From Ophioderma brevispina (taxonomy: Eukaryota; Echinodermata; Ophiuroidea; Amphilepidida; Ophiodermatidae), in NCBI GenBank assembly GCA_023653785.1, contig JAMKCH010085005.1, forward strand, positions 17,537 through 81,536: a stretch of DNA of 64,000 nucleotides, given 5' to 3'. The translations under genes were made by a program, and so were the position numbers. Numbering within the stretch: position 1 is the stretch's first letter; each line of letters opens with the position of its first letter. Of the stretch, positions 11,780 through 24,130 are shown piece by piece. The notes beneath the pieces were generated by a model that had not been told where the DNA came from, made no database searches, and saw only the letters and a list, made by a program, of their open reading frames with translations.

Positions 11780-13109
11780 GCCAGTACAGTGATATGTTGA
11801 CCAGTGTCACTTGACAATATTTTTGGGGAAACATTCAATAACATGAATGAGGTTGAAATGACCCTCCAAATACGACCCCGAGTTAGGTTACACTCTGGAT
11901 GTCGTTTACTACGCGGGATACCCAACTGTCCACCAATCAGAGATTTCGATAGGCAAGGACTCGGCAGGCTGTGGCACCAGGGTGGACCCCCTCGGGCTTT
12001 TCATGTGGCCGTTCAAGCAATTATTATTTTTTCTTCGCCGTCATTTCTTAGTCTGTGCATAGCCGAAAACGGTCGCCCCGTTGAGGCCCTCTCGCTAGAA
12101 AAATTCCTATATCAAAACATCCCGATTTTCATAAATTGCGTTTTAATTTTAGAGAACAAGTATACGCCCAAGGAGCTGTTCAAGTCTAATGCAAGTAAAC
12201 AAACCAACGAAAGTAAATTTCCTCTATTTGTGTCCAACATGTTTCGTTTTGTATGTTTGTGTCTCTCGTTTGTCGCATTTTCACCCCTCGCTTTCTCTCT
12301 TTTATATAGGGCCCTAACCATCTCTTTCTCTGTCTGTTTGTACTTGGACCTGCAGATCTGTATGGCTGAAAAATTTTGGATGACTGCATGAGCTGATTTC
12401 AAGGTGTTTTCTTTTTCCTTCCTTTTGCACGGTTGCAGGCGCGTTTCGAGATTCCAGCTCCAGTACCTGTTTTTTAGGGTTAGACATCCTTGCAAAAAGC
12501 CGATTCTCAAAATTTCAGTTGATTCCGTCTGGTCATACAATTTGCTGCTATGAGCAAATGCCTGTGTCTGTGCTGGAATTTCTGTCCTTTTCCGGACAGA
12601 AAATGGAATCGAATTTCCAAAGACCGAAAATGAAAATGTCTGCATGGTTATCGCTAATGTGAGAAAGCTTTTTTCGTTCTGCTACTTGTCATACTCATCT
12701 GAACTGTTCGTTGACAAGAACTTGGGAATTTTCTAATTGAAGACGGAGATATTTTTCCCGAGGATATTATCTATTGAACCACAAACAAATAAACACAATG
12801 CTAGAATCACGAAATGCACCTTTAATGGCGAGAATAGACTACTGGAGTTCAGTCATGACCCCCCCCCCCGCATGTTTTAAAGGATGAGTCTCATGCAGAC
12901 ACATACTTTCACATAAACCCACACACCCATATCCCAACACACCTATCTCCCCTCCTGACAAAGATTTTCTTTAAAAGGGGCCAACATCATATAAAATTAA
13001 AATTTTTGCTTCCATGACCTGATTGGTCCCTCAAATTTGAGAATCCTAAGTATTCAAAGAGTTCCCTGAAAAACAAAGAGTTCCAGGTTGAACCCCCCCC
13101 CCCCCTCCA
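11780..13109. other. Upstream region of the octapeptide gene; no coding feature accepted
   Basis: A 195-codon plus frame (11804-12391) and overlapping minus frames are open on both strands but have no domain or consistent composition, so I do not accept them. Poly(C) runs occur near 12858 and 13096. Confidence 0.4.
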
Positions 13110-13640
13110 GCTTACAGTTACACCACCGTGAAAGCATTATGGCTTGATGTGATATATACAGCTATCTGCTTGCATCTTAGACCTGACTCGTTGTTTGGCT
13201 TTTTTCCTTTTCTTTTTAATTACTTAACACCAAAAGTCAGTGTTTTAGAATAAAAAAAATGTATTGGAAATTTCAAATTTGTAAGCATATTATAAATATT
13301 TTTTATTCTTTTGGGGACACAATTCTTATTACACATTCGGATATGTTCTTGAAACTATAGTGTTCTCAAACAGTTATCATAAAGTGGTCAAATAATTTAT
13401 GTGTTCATTTTTTAACATTAGTGTTCAAAAATATGTTTTCATTTGACCATAAGTTCTTAAGTATTACTTTATAATTTGTATACAACCAAATAGTTCCTCT
13501 TTGTACATAATCTGTTTATTTTGTATACATGTTTTGTGAAGCGACAAAAATAAATCTGAAATCTGAAAACTAACAACTAAGGTCAGGAATAAGTACGCTT
13601 TTTTACTTTTTTCAAGTGTTTTTTTAATAGGATACTGTTT
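13110..13640 (+). repeat. Diverged TTAA-type repeat, copy 1 (truncated)
   Basis: It shares long stretches with 13930-14330, including ACAGCTATCTGCTT, TTAACACCAAAAGT, TGTATTGGAAAT, TAATTTATGTGTTCATTT and AAGGTCAGGAATAA. A left TTAA end lies at 13224-13227. The right end appears degraded; ATTTCCAATACAA near 13751 may be its remnant. Confidence 0.65.
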
Positions 13641-14060
13641 TTTAGATATCTCAACCTCAGCAGGTAGCAGTAAGCATTTAGGCCCACTTATCATTCTTTT
13701 ACATCGCATAATTTCATAATTTCTTTACGTGGAAGCCAGTAATAATATATTATTTCCAATACAACCATTATTTCGATAAAAGTATCATTTATATATTGCA
13801 ATTCATTGACAAAGCATGCTATAATGATACATTTCAACATAGATATTGCGCTACAACGCTATTCAATAATTGTTGTATCGTGGTGTCCATATTTCAACAA
13901 CTTTTAGTAATACATTTTTAATAAGTAAGGCAGCTTACAGCCACATACCACCGCGAACAGCATCATAACAAAGTGGTTTGATTTGTGTGAAGTGGTGTGA
14001 TATACAGCTATCTGCTTCATCTCAGACCTGGCACGTTGTTTGCATGGCTTTTTCTTTTAC

Positions 14061-14423
14061 TTAACACCAAAAGTGTTCCAAAAGTGTTCTAGAATTTAAA
14101 CAGTTTGTATTGGAAATTTGTATTATCAATATATTCTTATTCCTTTTTGTGGCACATTCCTTATTACACGTCCGGACGTGTTATTGAAAACATAAGAGTT
14201 CTCAAACTGTTACCAAATATGTGTTCAAATAATTTATGTGTTCATTTCTTTAACCTTAGTGTTAAAAAATTATTGACTAAGGTCAGGAATAACATTATGT
14301 TTTTTACCTTTTTCAAGTGTTTTTGGACGGGATACTGCTATAATAAGAAAATACTGGTAATATGTCAGTATTAATATTTCCAATACAATTTTTTTTTAAA
14401 TTCTAGAATACTTTTGGTGTTAA
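14061..14423. mobile_element. TTAA-bounded MITE (TTAACACCAAAAGT termini), copy 2
   Basis: Terminal inverted repeats of about 50 bp include TTAACACCAAAAGTGTTC at the left and its complement at the right. Each end sits exactly at a TTAA (14061-14064 and 14420-14423), the target of piggyBac-like and some other cut-and-paste elements. The interior is AT-rich and noncoding. The homology with copy 1 extends leftwards to about 13930. Confidence 0.7.
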
Positions 14424-16719
14424 AAATCTGAACACCATTGGGCGGCCGTTTACTTGTCTGGTTTTAAAGGTAGGTTCGCCAACACCGGGCTTGTGATGCC
14501 TAATTATATAGTTGTATTTTTTAATTGAAATTGACACATCTGTTTTATTCAAACAATAGTGATCCAATAAGGATCAATATTTTGATTAACATCATCTCAC
14601 CGACTTGTTTTCTGTAGCGTATGATTATTTTACGTCATCGATAGGTTTGAGTGAGCCGACGACGACAGGTCCTAACAAACCCAACTCGGCATGGTATTGA
14701 CAGGTCGCGTCGTGCATAAGATGAAAAACATTTGGTACAAAACACCAATAAAGGGTTTGAAAAGAAATATGTCAAACATGTAGTTGGTACATGTTAGTAA
14801 TTATATGTCACAATGCTTTGTAACAAGTTCAACTTAAGGTCATTAAGAATCTGAAGATAATTAAGAATATTAGAAGTGCGCACTTTTTAGATTTATGCCA
14901 CGCGACTTATTTATATTGGTGTTAATGAGATAATTTCATTAGTGATTTGTTGCACTGCGATGTAAAATACATGTATAAATATGACATATCACAGCGAGCA
15001 AATTAAAATTTATGTAATCGACGCGGGATTCTGGAAATAGGTGAAAGCACTGACTAAGATCAGAATCCAGTCTTTGGTTTAGTGCCTTTGTGAACTTTTG
15101 GTCAAATTAAGTCTGAACCTGGTCTTTTGATCCGGAATCAAGGTTATTGTCATTTGGTCGCGTACATATTTTGCGCTATATACTCGTCAAAATGTAGATG
15201 AAACAGATTTAGGCATCACTTACAAAGCAATTTAAAAATGTGTTAAAATATTTGAAATACAATCTAGAATAGTCATAGCGCTCATCGGCGGGGTTCGTGA
15301 AAGGCGGAGTGGCAGTTGGCCATTTCTCGGAATAAAGATGGCGTGAGGGTATTCCTTTCCCAATATAATGACAGATATGCATGTTGCGACCGAGGAATGT
15401 GCTTAATGGGTTAATTTGTTAATTGTAATCGTGATATCGATATATCACAGAGGTCGCATGTTTTCATCAATCGTTAAGATATATGTTTTTGCAATAAAAC
15501 GCGGTAAGTGAACTTTGTACTTTAGTATATCGGCACGATGCACAGTAGGCCCAGTTATACACTTAGCCATCTGTACTATTTTCACTTTGAATACCAGCCC
15601 GGGGGCTCCTATTTAGATCTGAAAAGAACATACTTAATTTAATTACAAAATCTCCATTTGAATCCCCATGTACAAGGTAACATTTATACGATATTAAAGC
15701 CCTGGGGATCTCGACAGAACGTCTCAAAAGTGTCGAGAATTTTACACCGCTCCTGTACTATTTTGCCTATTTTAAATTCTGCGCATTTACAACTCACGTT
15801 CAAGAATTTCAGTGGATGCTATTTTGACACCGTTGGTGGGGTATACCGCAAAGTTAAAAAGTTCCTGTGCTCTGGGGCATATGAGACCCACTGGTTCGTC
15901 CGTGTATTTAAGGGGCTACCTGTTGGGTCCCTCAGGCTGATTTTGTCCGAAATAGGGAATGAGGAGAAAATTGGCGCCTGATGAGATTGGACAGGCGAAT
16001 GCACTTTTCACATGACCTTCGAAATAATAACAAATACTATCATGAGTATAGCTAAAAACAAATGCCATATTTCGAGATCACCATCATCATTATGATGAAT
16101 AACATAACCATTCTTTGATATATTCCAGAATTGTCAAGTTTCCTCATGGTACACGTCGCGAGTCACGAATTTTGAGCTATTCCGTTGAGTCGAATCGATG
16201 AGAAAATAACACAGAATTGACTTTGAGTTTCCCATATTTGTGTTGTTAAAACAATATGTTTTTTAATCTTTATTTTTATTTTGCTTGTTTATGATTTTGT
16301 TATTCTTTATTGTAAGGATTCTGTCTTCATTCCAAATACTCTTTAAACAAAATAGTCTATGCCTACACGCACAAAAATGCTAGTTCTCCAGGTTAAATAA
16401 ATTCCGACCGTGTGATGGCAAATGGCGCTTTCGAAACAGGCACCCGAGCCTACTTTTTAAATTATTCAACATGGTTTTCGCATTCACCTTTTGATTCCTA
16501 AAGAATAATATTAATTACATTAAAACTTTAATCGCTCATGTGATGGTATGAGGATTAGCCAGAATGGTGTGATTAAACTTTCAATATAGTTTGGCAGCCA
16601 AATCAGAGATTTGTTCAAATTGCATAAAAATAAAAATATATTGCAATTAAAAAAATAAAAAATAAAAATAACTAAATTAAAATAATATTAAATAATAAAT
16701 TAAATAAGTCGATCTCGAG
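14424..16719. other. AT-rich stretch without an accepted gene
   Basis: A 107-codon plus frame at 15658-15981 has a protein-like composition, but no recognisable domain and no clear splice signals. The stretch just before the minisatellite is almost pure A/T (16621-16705). Confidence 0.4.
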
Positions 16720-16724
16720 TTGTG

Positions 16725-16910
16725 TGAAACTCGCCGTTTGCGTGTTTTTTTAATAACTCGCCGTCTTTTTTTTTCAATCTCGCCGGGTTTTTTTTTAGGG
16801 GGGTTAAGCTCGCCGTCTGTTTTTTCAAACTCACTATTTTGTTTTCAAACTCGCCGTGTGTTTTACAAACTCGCCGTGGTTTTACAAACTCGCCGTTGTT
16901 TTTACAAAAT
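16725..16910 (+). repeat. CTCGCCGT minisatellite
   Basis: About eight units of the form AAACTCGCCGTxTGTTTTT, 18-30 bp long, vary mainly in the length of their T runs; one unit has CTCACTAT. The word is GC-rich in an otherwise very AT-rich setting. Confidence 0.85.
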
Positions 16911-17324
16911 CCGCTCTTGGGTCATTTGGAGCAATTCCGTGACCGTGGAGATCAGAGCATCATTTCTGAGTGGATTTGTCTTCTATGAAGGTTAATGAAC
17001 AAATTTAGTGGGGATGCATGCCCCTTGTGAAAGTGTGGGCGGAAAATTCATAATACAGGGGTCAAAATGAAAAATGCTTGGATTGCTGAAAAAAGGTAAC
17101 CAAAGTGTTCGTCTTGTTATACAAGGATTAAAAAGGTATAGTTTGTACTACCTAAAAGGTATGGTTATGGAGGTATAAGACAAAATTTGTCAAATGTCAA
17201 AGGTCATCACCAAAGGTTAAATCTTTAATATTGAACCGATTTCTTTAAAAATGGTCTCAAATTGTTAACCTTTCCATAGGGATTGCAACAAAGTAGTCAG
17301 TGACACTCTCATTTGCATTTGTTT

Positions 17325-17595
17325 ATCGAGATAAATGACAAACAAGGTCAACCCCATTGACCTCCATTGATCTCCGAATTTTAAAAATAGACGGTGCAAA
17401 ATGTTTTTGTTGCAGTCTTTGAGGAAAGATAAACAATTTTGAGCGTGGCGTTGTCGTCTTGCAGCCGAAGATTGTTTGCATAAATCCTTCTTGCATGTGA
17501 CAGGCAGTGGTTGTTTTCCAGAATGTCCAAGTACACGACGGCTCGGCGTTCATCTTTCCATCTGGCACCACCAGTGACGTTTTTCCTTCATAACC
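17325..17595 (-). pseudogene. Tc1/mariner transposase remnant, central part
   Basis: The minus strand encodes a stretch related to Tc1-like DDE transposases: TSLVVPDGKMNA followed by frame-shifted pieces equivalent to LDILENHCL and ANN. It is clearly the same family as the better-preserved copy at 35930-36600. Frameshifts rule out function. Confidence 0.65.
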
Positions 17596-17689
17596 CTAGC
17601 ACAGCTAAATCTCACCAAAACTCACTGTGTTAATTGAGAAAAATGCACTTAAGTCCAGAAAGTAGCGATGACGTCATCAAACCAAGACT

Positions 17690-17835
17690 CATATGGGCAC
17701 GAAATCGCTGGCCGGGGCCAGCGACACCGCCGTAGCGTGCCAGTCCCCGGGTCATGGTGCTGGGGCCCGAAGGGCCCTGGGTTCGAATCCCACCCGAATT
17801 TGCGCCTTTTCTTGTTCCCCTCTTCCCTCACTCCT
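17690..17835 (+). mobile_element. tRNA-derived SINE inserted in the Tc1 remnant
   Basis: A GC-rich segment contains a perfect B box (GGTTCGAATCC near 17781-17791) within a tRNA-like 3' half and continues into pyrimidine-rich sequence. It lies between the central and N-terminal parts of a Tc1 transposase. I see no full cloverleaf, so a functional tRNA gene is unlikely. The boundaries are approximate. Confidence 0.5.
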
Positions 17836-17837
17836 TC

Positions 17838-18075
17838 AGTTCCTCCCGGATTAAGCAGCCTGGCGATAATCTCGTCTGGTAGTCAATCCGGCGTGGTTGT
17901 CCTGGAGATTTTGTGGCCTCAAATGACCCACCTCTCGATGATGTCTGAGAATTTTACAGACCGTACTCTGCGATATCCCGAGGAAATCAGCGACTTTGGC
18001 TAGTTTGTACCCTTCCCGTGGAGTGCAAACACTCTTCGGCGTATTGACAATGCCGTTGGACGAGGCATAGCCTAG
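17838..18075 (-). pseudogene. Tc1/mariner transposase remnant, N-terminal helix-turn-helix part
   Basis: Frame-shifted minus-strand pieces (RRRVFALHGKGT, VADFLGIS-like, VGHLRPQN-like) match the N-terminal DNA-binding part of Tc1-type transposases. With 17325-17595 it forms one decayed copy, missing the linker and split by a SINE. Confidence 0.55.
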
Positions 18076-18079
18076 GGAA

Positions 18080-20551
18080 CCTCTGTGTCAGTTTTTGTTG
18101 TAACGTTAACAACTAACTCTGAAAACGCGGGCTCGTTGCACACAGGCTTGGATCAGGGAAAAGGAACTGTTATGATGTCTCGTGATTTTCACGGTATAAA
18201 TACCCATTAAAACACACACAAACGCGCCTGTGTCACAAATGAATCTAATTTTATATAATATCGTAACACGTTTGCAATGATTCACTCAGATTGGTTCAAG
18301 AATTTGGTATGTCCAAACACAAATTACCATGTATTACAGTTTAAAGATTTTAAGATTGATACTTATTAGGGTCCACTAATGTCCAGAGTTAAAAGACTAA
18401 AATGACAGTATGCAAAGTCCACACTTAAAATTCTCATGGGGGTATATTCCATGGCCCTCTTCTCAGTGCCTGAGATAACCTTTGTTCAGCAGTTTAAGGA
18501 CAAGTTGAATTGATCCCTGCGACGACCACCTAATGTTCAATCCAAGATCTAATCACCACGATTTCTATCTATCCACAATTTGGAAGCCTATTTTTTATTC
18601 CCAGCGCGTTTGGCTTCAAAGTTAAGACGACATGTATAATATTAAAGCTCGCTCACGTAAATTTAAAAATATCAATAAATTCCTGACACTATGTACTGTA
18701 CAGGTCTGCTATAGCTATATCTAATACTGTATAGCTCCTGGTTACTACTGCGGGCCCTCCTCTTTCTAGTGAGGCACTATTTATCTCACATAATCATCAT
18801 TACCGCATCATCATGCATAAACATCACCTTACAACGGTCAATCATATTTAACATAATTACATCATCTGCATATGCACATCTTACATCAAATAACATCATG
18901 GGAAACCCCCGAATTTTGGCAATCTGTTTTTGACCTCAATTATACAATTACACATTTTCTAAATTTTAGTCACTTGGGGAATTCCCTTCATCTCTATCTA
19001 GTTGTAAACAACAAGTGCATATCTCAATGATAGACTAGGTGGGAATTCCTATTCTCTTTTTCATCATAAACAAGTAACTTTTCTCAAATAAAATTTGAGA
19101 ATAAAAGAATATTTTAATATAAAATGGAGGCTAATTAACCGAACAAACCCACATACATCTGGCCTTTTAAAGCTCCCAACACAAGACATTGTTACTAATT
19201 CCAAAATTATGCTTGGATTCACTTCACCTGTAGTGGGGACTCTGAATCATTCACCTCTCTAAGTATTGATTTAGGCATTCAATAGAATACGTTTTAAATT
19301 GGGTCTGAAAAAAATTATTCCACTTTGAACAAGAGTGTAGTTTTATCAATGAAAACCCGATATTTTCAACTTGGGAATTAATTGCAAACATGTTTTACGG
19401 GCTTTAAATATACATTTAAAAACTGGTGTTTATCAGAGATTCAACTGTGAAAACGAAGGTTTTTCCCCAGAAAACAGTTTTCTGGAAATGATTTTCATTG
19501 ATGATAAAATATAGTGGAAAAGGTCCGATCTGCATATTTGGACATTTTGAGAAAAACAGCTTTGAAGTTTTTGTCCATGTTCAACATTGACTTACAGTTG
19601 ATAAGAGATTTTGTTATATACTCTCATCTGTCTGTCAAATTTGTTTTTGTGGGCCGCAAGCTATAGCTGGCAGGATCACTTTGCATTCTGTTGTGCGTGT
19701 GTATGTATATGTGTGTGTGTGTGTGTGTGTGTATTTGTCACTAAAATGTTAAGTTTTTTTATCATATTTTCAAACTATTTTGTATATTAAAAGACGTCTT
19801 TTCAAGATACTTAACAAAAACCATGTATAGTGTGCAATAAAACCTTTTGGCACTAAGCAGATTCAATGAAAATATTTCATATCGGCATACATGCCAATTT
19901 TAGTTAGTATCAAGCAATGAACTTTTTAAAGATTTCAACACTATTTTTGAATAATTTTCAGCAATACCATGTGCATTTGCAAATGGGTCCTTTTGGCTCT
20001 AAACAATTTTACAGAATTAAAACACATCGGACGAAAGCTGTTTTAAATTATATTATTTTGATGGATTAAATTATATTAGAGGCATCAAATGAATTTGAAC
20101 TTGCCCATTTTGAATTACTCCAACAATCATGACAATATACAGGAATTATTTGTCCAAATAATGTGCAAAACACAAGTAAATCTGCCTAAAATTGTTACAA
20201 ATCGGTAGGGTCCTCTCTGCCACATGGGCCCTTTGGCTCTAAGTGGAAATATTGCAGATCTGATGACCATGATTTGGTTGATACCATGCCCAAATTATGT
20301 TAAATATGTTACATAACATTATGATATGGTTCTCAATGTTGTAAGGATGATTTTGGTACCAAAATCTCAATTATGTCAAAAAACGCAGATAGGACCTTTT
20401 GACGCTAAGCCCCCGGTATGTTCTCAGATCATCGTCTACCATTATGTAGCAAGTTCATTATTACAGATCCTGTTGCTGTTCCTTTCATCAGCAGTGAGAT
20501 GAGAAGCTCGAAGCTATGAGACCTGTGGATGTCCAAGTTTGGTTGGTGATT
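18080..20551. other. Noncoding stretch with (TG)n and a spaced repeated word
   Basis: A TG run lies near 19692-19733. A word close to GRCCTTTTGGCTCTAAG recurs at about 19841, 19985, 20225 and 20392, at spacings of 144-240 bp, with little similarity between. I recognise no gene; the words may mark a very old tandem repeat or decayed coding repeat. Confidence 0.45.
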
Positions 20552-21039
20552 TTCTCAACCTGGAGTTGCCAGTTGCTTCTCCAATTCTTGGGGATTTTTC
20601 TCCAACAGCTCATCATAAATATGTGTAAGAAAGTATTGGCCCTCGTCGCGGTTTATGATGTAAGCGGGGGACATGTAAGTAAGTTTGACTGTGATAATAA
20701 TGAACATTTTGGGTTTTTTTTTTTTTTTTTTTTTGTTTTGCTACATATATGTAGCAAGTATTTTGTATGTTGTATATTGTAACTTTTTTATGATATGGAA
20801 ATAAATGATGATGCTAATATTACTCAACGATCCTGATGAACCTCTACAACAATCTTAGTCTACCATTTGAGAGCAAATTGGAGGTATTTTAGTCTTATTT
20901 GTTTTTCGTCTGTGTGTGTGTGTGTGCGTGTTGAAAATGACCAGGTGTCACTTTATCATTCAGTTATTTTGTTAGGGCTGTTAATACTCGTTGATCTATA
21001 TCAAAACACATTGGGGTGATTGGGGTGGATGTCTTGTCT

Positions 21040-21708
21040 ATTCTAAGAAGGCACGGCCGTATTTGACTTCTGCTGCACTCACGATCTGATCAAAATTGTT
21101 TCTGGAGCCACTCATCAAATTGGCAACCGCCTGGATCTCATCATCACCGATGCTCCAAATCTTTTTCCATTGATCACAGCTTTGAAACAACAGACCATTA
21201 TCATGCCAAAACAACACTGCAAGCCTCTCCACTGTCTGATTTGACTCCACCAAGGCAAGTCTGGTTGTACAAAAAAGCGGACTGGAATAGACTGAGGAAC
21301 CATCTTGGAGAAACTCCATTGAAAAGTCCCGGTGAAAAGTCTACTTATACATGTTATAAGAGACTGCCCAGATAAATCTTGTGAGAATGACACCAATACC
21401 ATCAGTGACACCATACAAGAATTCACTCCACAAAGGTGATCAAGGCCTTTGAAACTTATCCAGAATGGTGGAACGAAGGCTGCGACAAGGTTCTAAAGAA
21501 AAAGACAGTGCTTGGAGTCGGTGGAAATCTCTTGGAACTCCAGAAGCTCGCCTAAATTACAACAAGGCTACAAACGAGTACACATTCTGTTTCTAGGAAA
21601 GCTGCTTCCACTCACAAGATCAGAGTCAAGGATGACAGATGAGCCCCAGACCGGATCCAAGTCATGGGCGTGGACAGCTCGTAGCCTAATCAGTAGAGGA
21701 GAAAGCGG
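21040..21708 (+). pseudogene. LINE endonuclease C-terminal fragment, copy 1
   Basis: Plus-strand pieces such as ATHQIGNRLDLIITDAPN match the end of the apurinic-type endonuclease of Jockey/CR1-like LINEs, followed by the linker (SAWSRWKSLGTPEA-like, with DWNRLRNHLGETPL upstream). The frame breaks repeatedly. At 21709 the reading is cut by the hairpin element; its continuation, the reverse transcriptase part, resumes at 28731. Confidence 0.7.
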
Positions 21709-21716
21709 AATGTTGC

Positions 21717-22085
21717 TGGGCCGAAATACCGGGCTATGCTGAAACGCCCGGTCTTTCGGCAGATGACCTCGCCGTACGGCAGGGGTATCTGCCGAAACGT
21801 CCGGTGTTTCGGCAATTATTCATGCCGAAAATGCGGGCTACGTCATTACCCTGCCGAACGGCAGGGTTACTTGCCGAAACAGTGGGTTATCCCAGTAGTT
21901 CGGCACAGAGGGATCCTTATTACAGCGTACGGTTGTTGGATGTAATAAGTTCTGATGTCAATTGGCTGTACGGACACAGGTGTTGTGCCGAAACACCCGG
22001 GTGCCGAAATACCCGGGTGCCGAAGTTCCCTCCTCTCAGAACTGCCGAAGTACCCGGGCATTCGGCAGAGGAGAAGGGAAGTGGA
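21717..22085 (+). mobile_element. TTCGGCA multi-hairpin element, module A
   Basis: A GC-rich block of about 370 bp contains at least ten TGCCGAA/TTCGGCA words arranged as successive stems. Visible stems: TTTCGGCAGAT paired with ATCTGCCGAAA around 21769-21808; TTTCGGCA/TGCCGAAA around an 8-base loop (21812-21836); CCCTGCCG/CGGCAGGG (21850-21868); ACCCGGGT palindromes near 22000; and a TGCCGAA/TTCGGCA stem nested in TCCTCT/AGAGGA (22030-22075). The left end (GCCGAAATACC) mirrors the far right end of the whole complex (GGTGTTTCGGC at 28716-28726). It is noncoding. Confidence 0.8.
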
Positions 22086-23054
22086 AAATAACGTGCTGTT
22101 GATGTGTAGAGCACGTGTTTACGCATTTTTCTTCAACTTCAACTTTATTTCCATAAAAATCATATTACACAAAAACAAGTTACATAGACAAAATTTATGG
22201 AGGAGTTGACCAAAAGGCCAATGAGACCAGACTGGGGTCAACCCCTGAAAGTTATGTTACAGCATCTTAAGATAAGGACATACAAATCAACAAAACACCA
22301 AAATTACTCAAATTAAAATCAACAGCATATTACTGAATAAATAAAATAATGCAAAAACTATTCTTGATTTTCGTGATTTTATGGACAATTCTACAATGAA
22401 ACTAATTAAAAATCAGGCTTTTGGCATTTAGGAACAAGCATGTATGTAATAGTAGACGTAAATACGATCTTGTAACGCCAAAGCACCCACATAGACCCCA
22501 TGAAGACCCCTTGCTAAACGTTCGTTTAGCAAGGTAGCCGAATTCGGAAATAATGTACACGTTATATGCATTGATCTATCTCAACCTGGAGTTGCTAGTT
22601 GATTCTCCAATTTCTTGGGATTTTTCTCCAACAGATCACATAAAATGTGTAAGAAATTATTGGCCCTCGTCGCGGTTTATGATGTAAGAGGGGGGACATG
22701 CTACATGTAAGTGACATGGATAATAATGACTTCCCCTACATAAGATGTAGCAAGTATTGTAGGTTGTATAATGGTTACAAATTTTTTTTTTTTATTTGGA
22801 TATGGAAATAAAATGATGATGCTAATATTACTCAACGATCCTGATTAACCTCAAAACATCGTAGTCTACAATTTGAGAGAGCAAATTGGAGGTTTTAGTC
22901 TTATTTGTTTTTCGCCGTGTGTTGTGTGCGTGTTGAAAATGACCAGGTGTCACTTTATCATTTCAGTTATTTTGTTAGGGGCTGGTGAAATACTCGTTGA
23001 TCTATATCAAAAACACATTGGGGTGATTGGGTGGATGTCTTGTTGTCTATTCTA

Positions 23055-23760
23055 AGAAGGCACGGCAGTATTTGACTTTGCTTGCCTCACGATCGGGATC
23101 AAAATTGTTTCTGGAGCCACTCCATTCAAATTGGCAACCGCCTGGATCTCATCAACACCCCGATGCTCCAAATCTTTTTTTCCATTGATCACAGCTTTGA
23201 AACAACAGACCATTATCATGCCAAAACAACACTGGAAGCATCTCCACTTCTGATTTGACTCCACCAAGGCAAGTCTGGTTGTACAAAAAAAAGCGGACTG
23301 GAATGGAATGCGGAACCATCTTGGAGAAACTCCATTGAAAAGTCCCTTGAAAAGTTACTTATACATGTTATAAGAGATTGTCCCAGATAAATCTTGTGAG
23401 AATGACACCAATTACCCCCCCCCCCCCCTCCAAAAAAGTACCATCAGTGACACCATACAAGAATTCACTCCACAAATGTTGATCAAGGCCTTTGAAACTT
23501 ATACCAATGGTGAACGAAAGGACGGCGACAAGGTTTCCCTAAGAAAAAACAGTGCTTGGAGTCGGTGGAATCTGTTGGAACTCCAGAAGCTCGGCCTAAA
23601 TTACAACACGGGCTACAAACGGTCACACATTCTGTTTCAGGAAAGCTGTTGCCACTCACAAGATCAGAGTCAAGGATGACAGATGAGACCGGCCCAACAG
23701 ACCGGATCCAAGTCATGGGCGTGGACAGCTCGTAGCCTAATCAGTAGAGGAGAAAGCTGA
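23055..23760 (+). pseudogene. LINE endonuclease C-terminal fragment, copy 2
   Basis: Second copy of the fragment at 21040-21708, created by the 2.03-kb tandem duplication. It has additional frameshifts and a poly(C) run near 23417. It stops at the start of the second hairpin module. Confidence 0.7.
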
Positions 23761-23767
23761 ATGTGCT

Positions 23768-24130
23768 GCGCCGAAATACCGGCTATATGCTGAAAAGCCC
23801 GGTCTTTCGGCAGAGGACCTTGCCGTACGGCAGGAGTATCTGTCGAAACGCCCGGTTTTCGGCAATTATTCATGCGGAAAATGCGGGCTACGTCACTACC
23901 CTGCCGAACGGCAGTGTTACTTGCCGAAACAGTGGGTTATCCCAGTGTCGGCACAGAGGGACTTATTACAGACTAACGGTTGTTGGATGGAATAAAGTTC
24001 TGAGTCAATTGGCTGTACTGACAAAGTGTTGTGCCGAAACACCCGGGTGCAGAAAACCCGGGTTGCGAGTCCCCTCCTCTCAGAACTGCCGAAGTACCGG
24101 GCATTCCAGGCAGAGGAGGAGGGAAGTGGA
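23768..24130 (+). mobile_element. TTCGGCA multi-hairpin element, module B
   Basis: Duplicate of module A with the same order and orientation of stems, carried by the 2.03-kb tandem duplication. Several stem bases are lost by single-base gaps. Confidence 0.8.

Noticed and set aside
11804..12645. Long overlapping frames on both strands (up to 195 codons)
   Set aside because: Both strands are open, no domain is recognisable, and the region lies upstream of the likely promoter of the octapeptide gene.
15658..15981. A 107-residue plus-strand gene
   Set aside because: There is no domain, no promoter or splice signal, and no second supporting feature.
17700..17800. A functional tRNA gene
   Set aside because: The B box is perfect, but no complete cloverleaf with a paired acceptor stem can be drawn. 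The setting inside a transposon remnant favours a SINE.
21736..22209. Overlapping protein frames over the hairpin modules
   Set aside because: GC-rich palindromic sequence keeps several frames open on both strands; the frames change between copies and share no protein signal.
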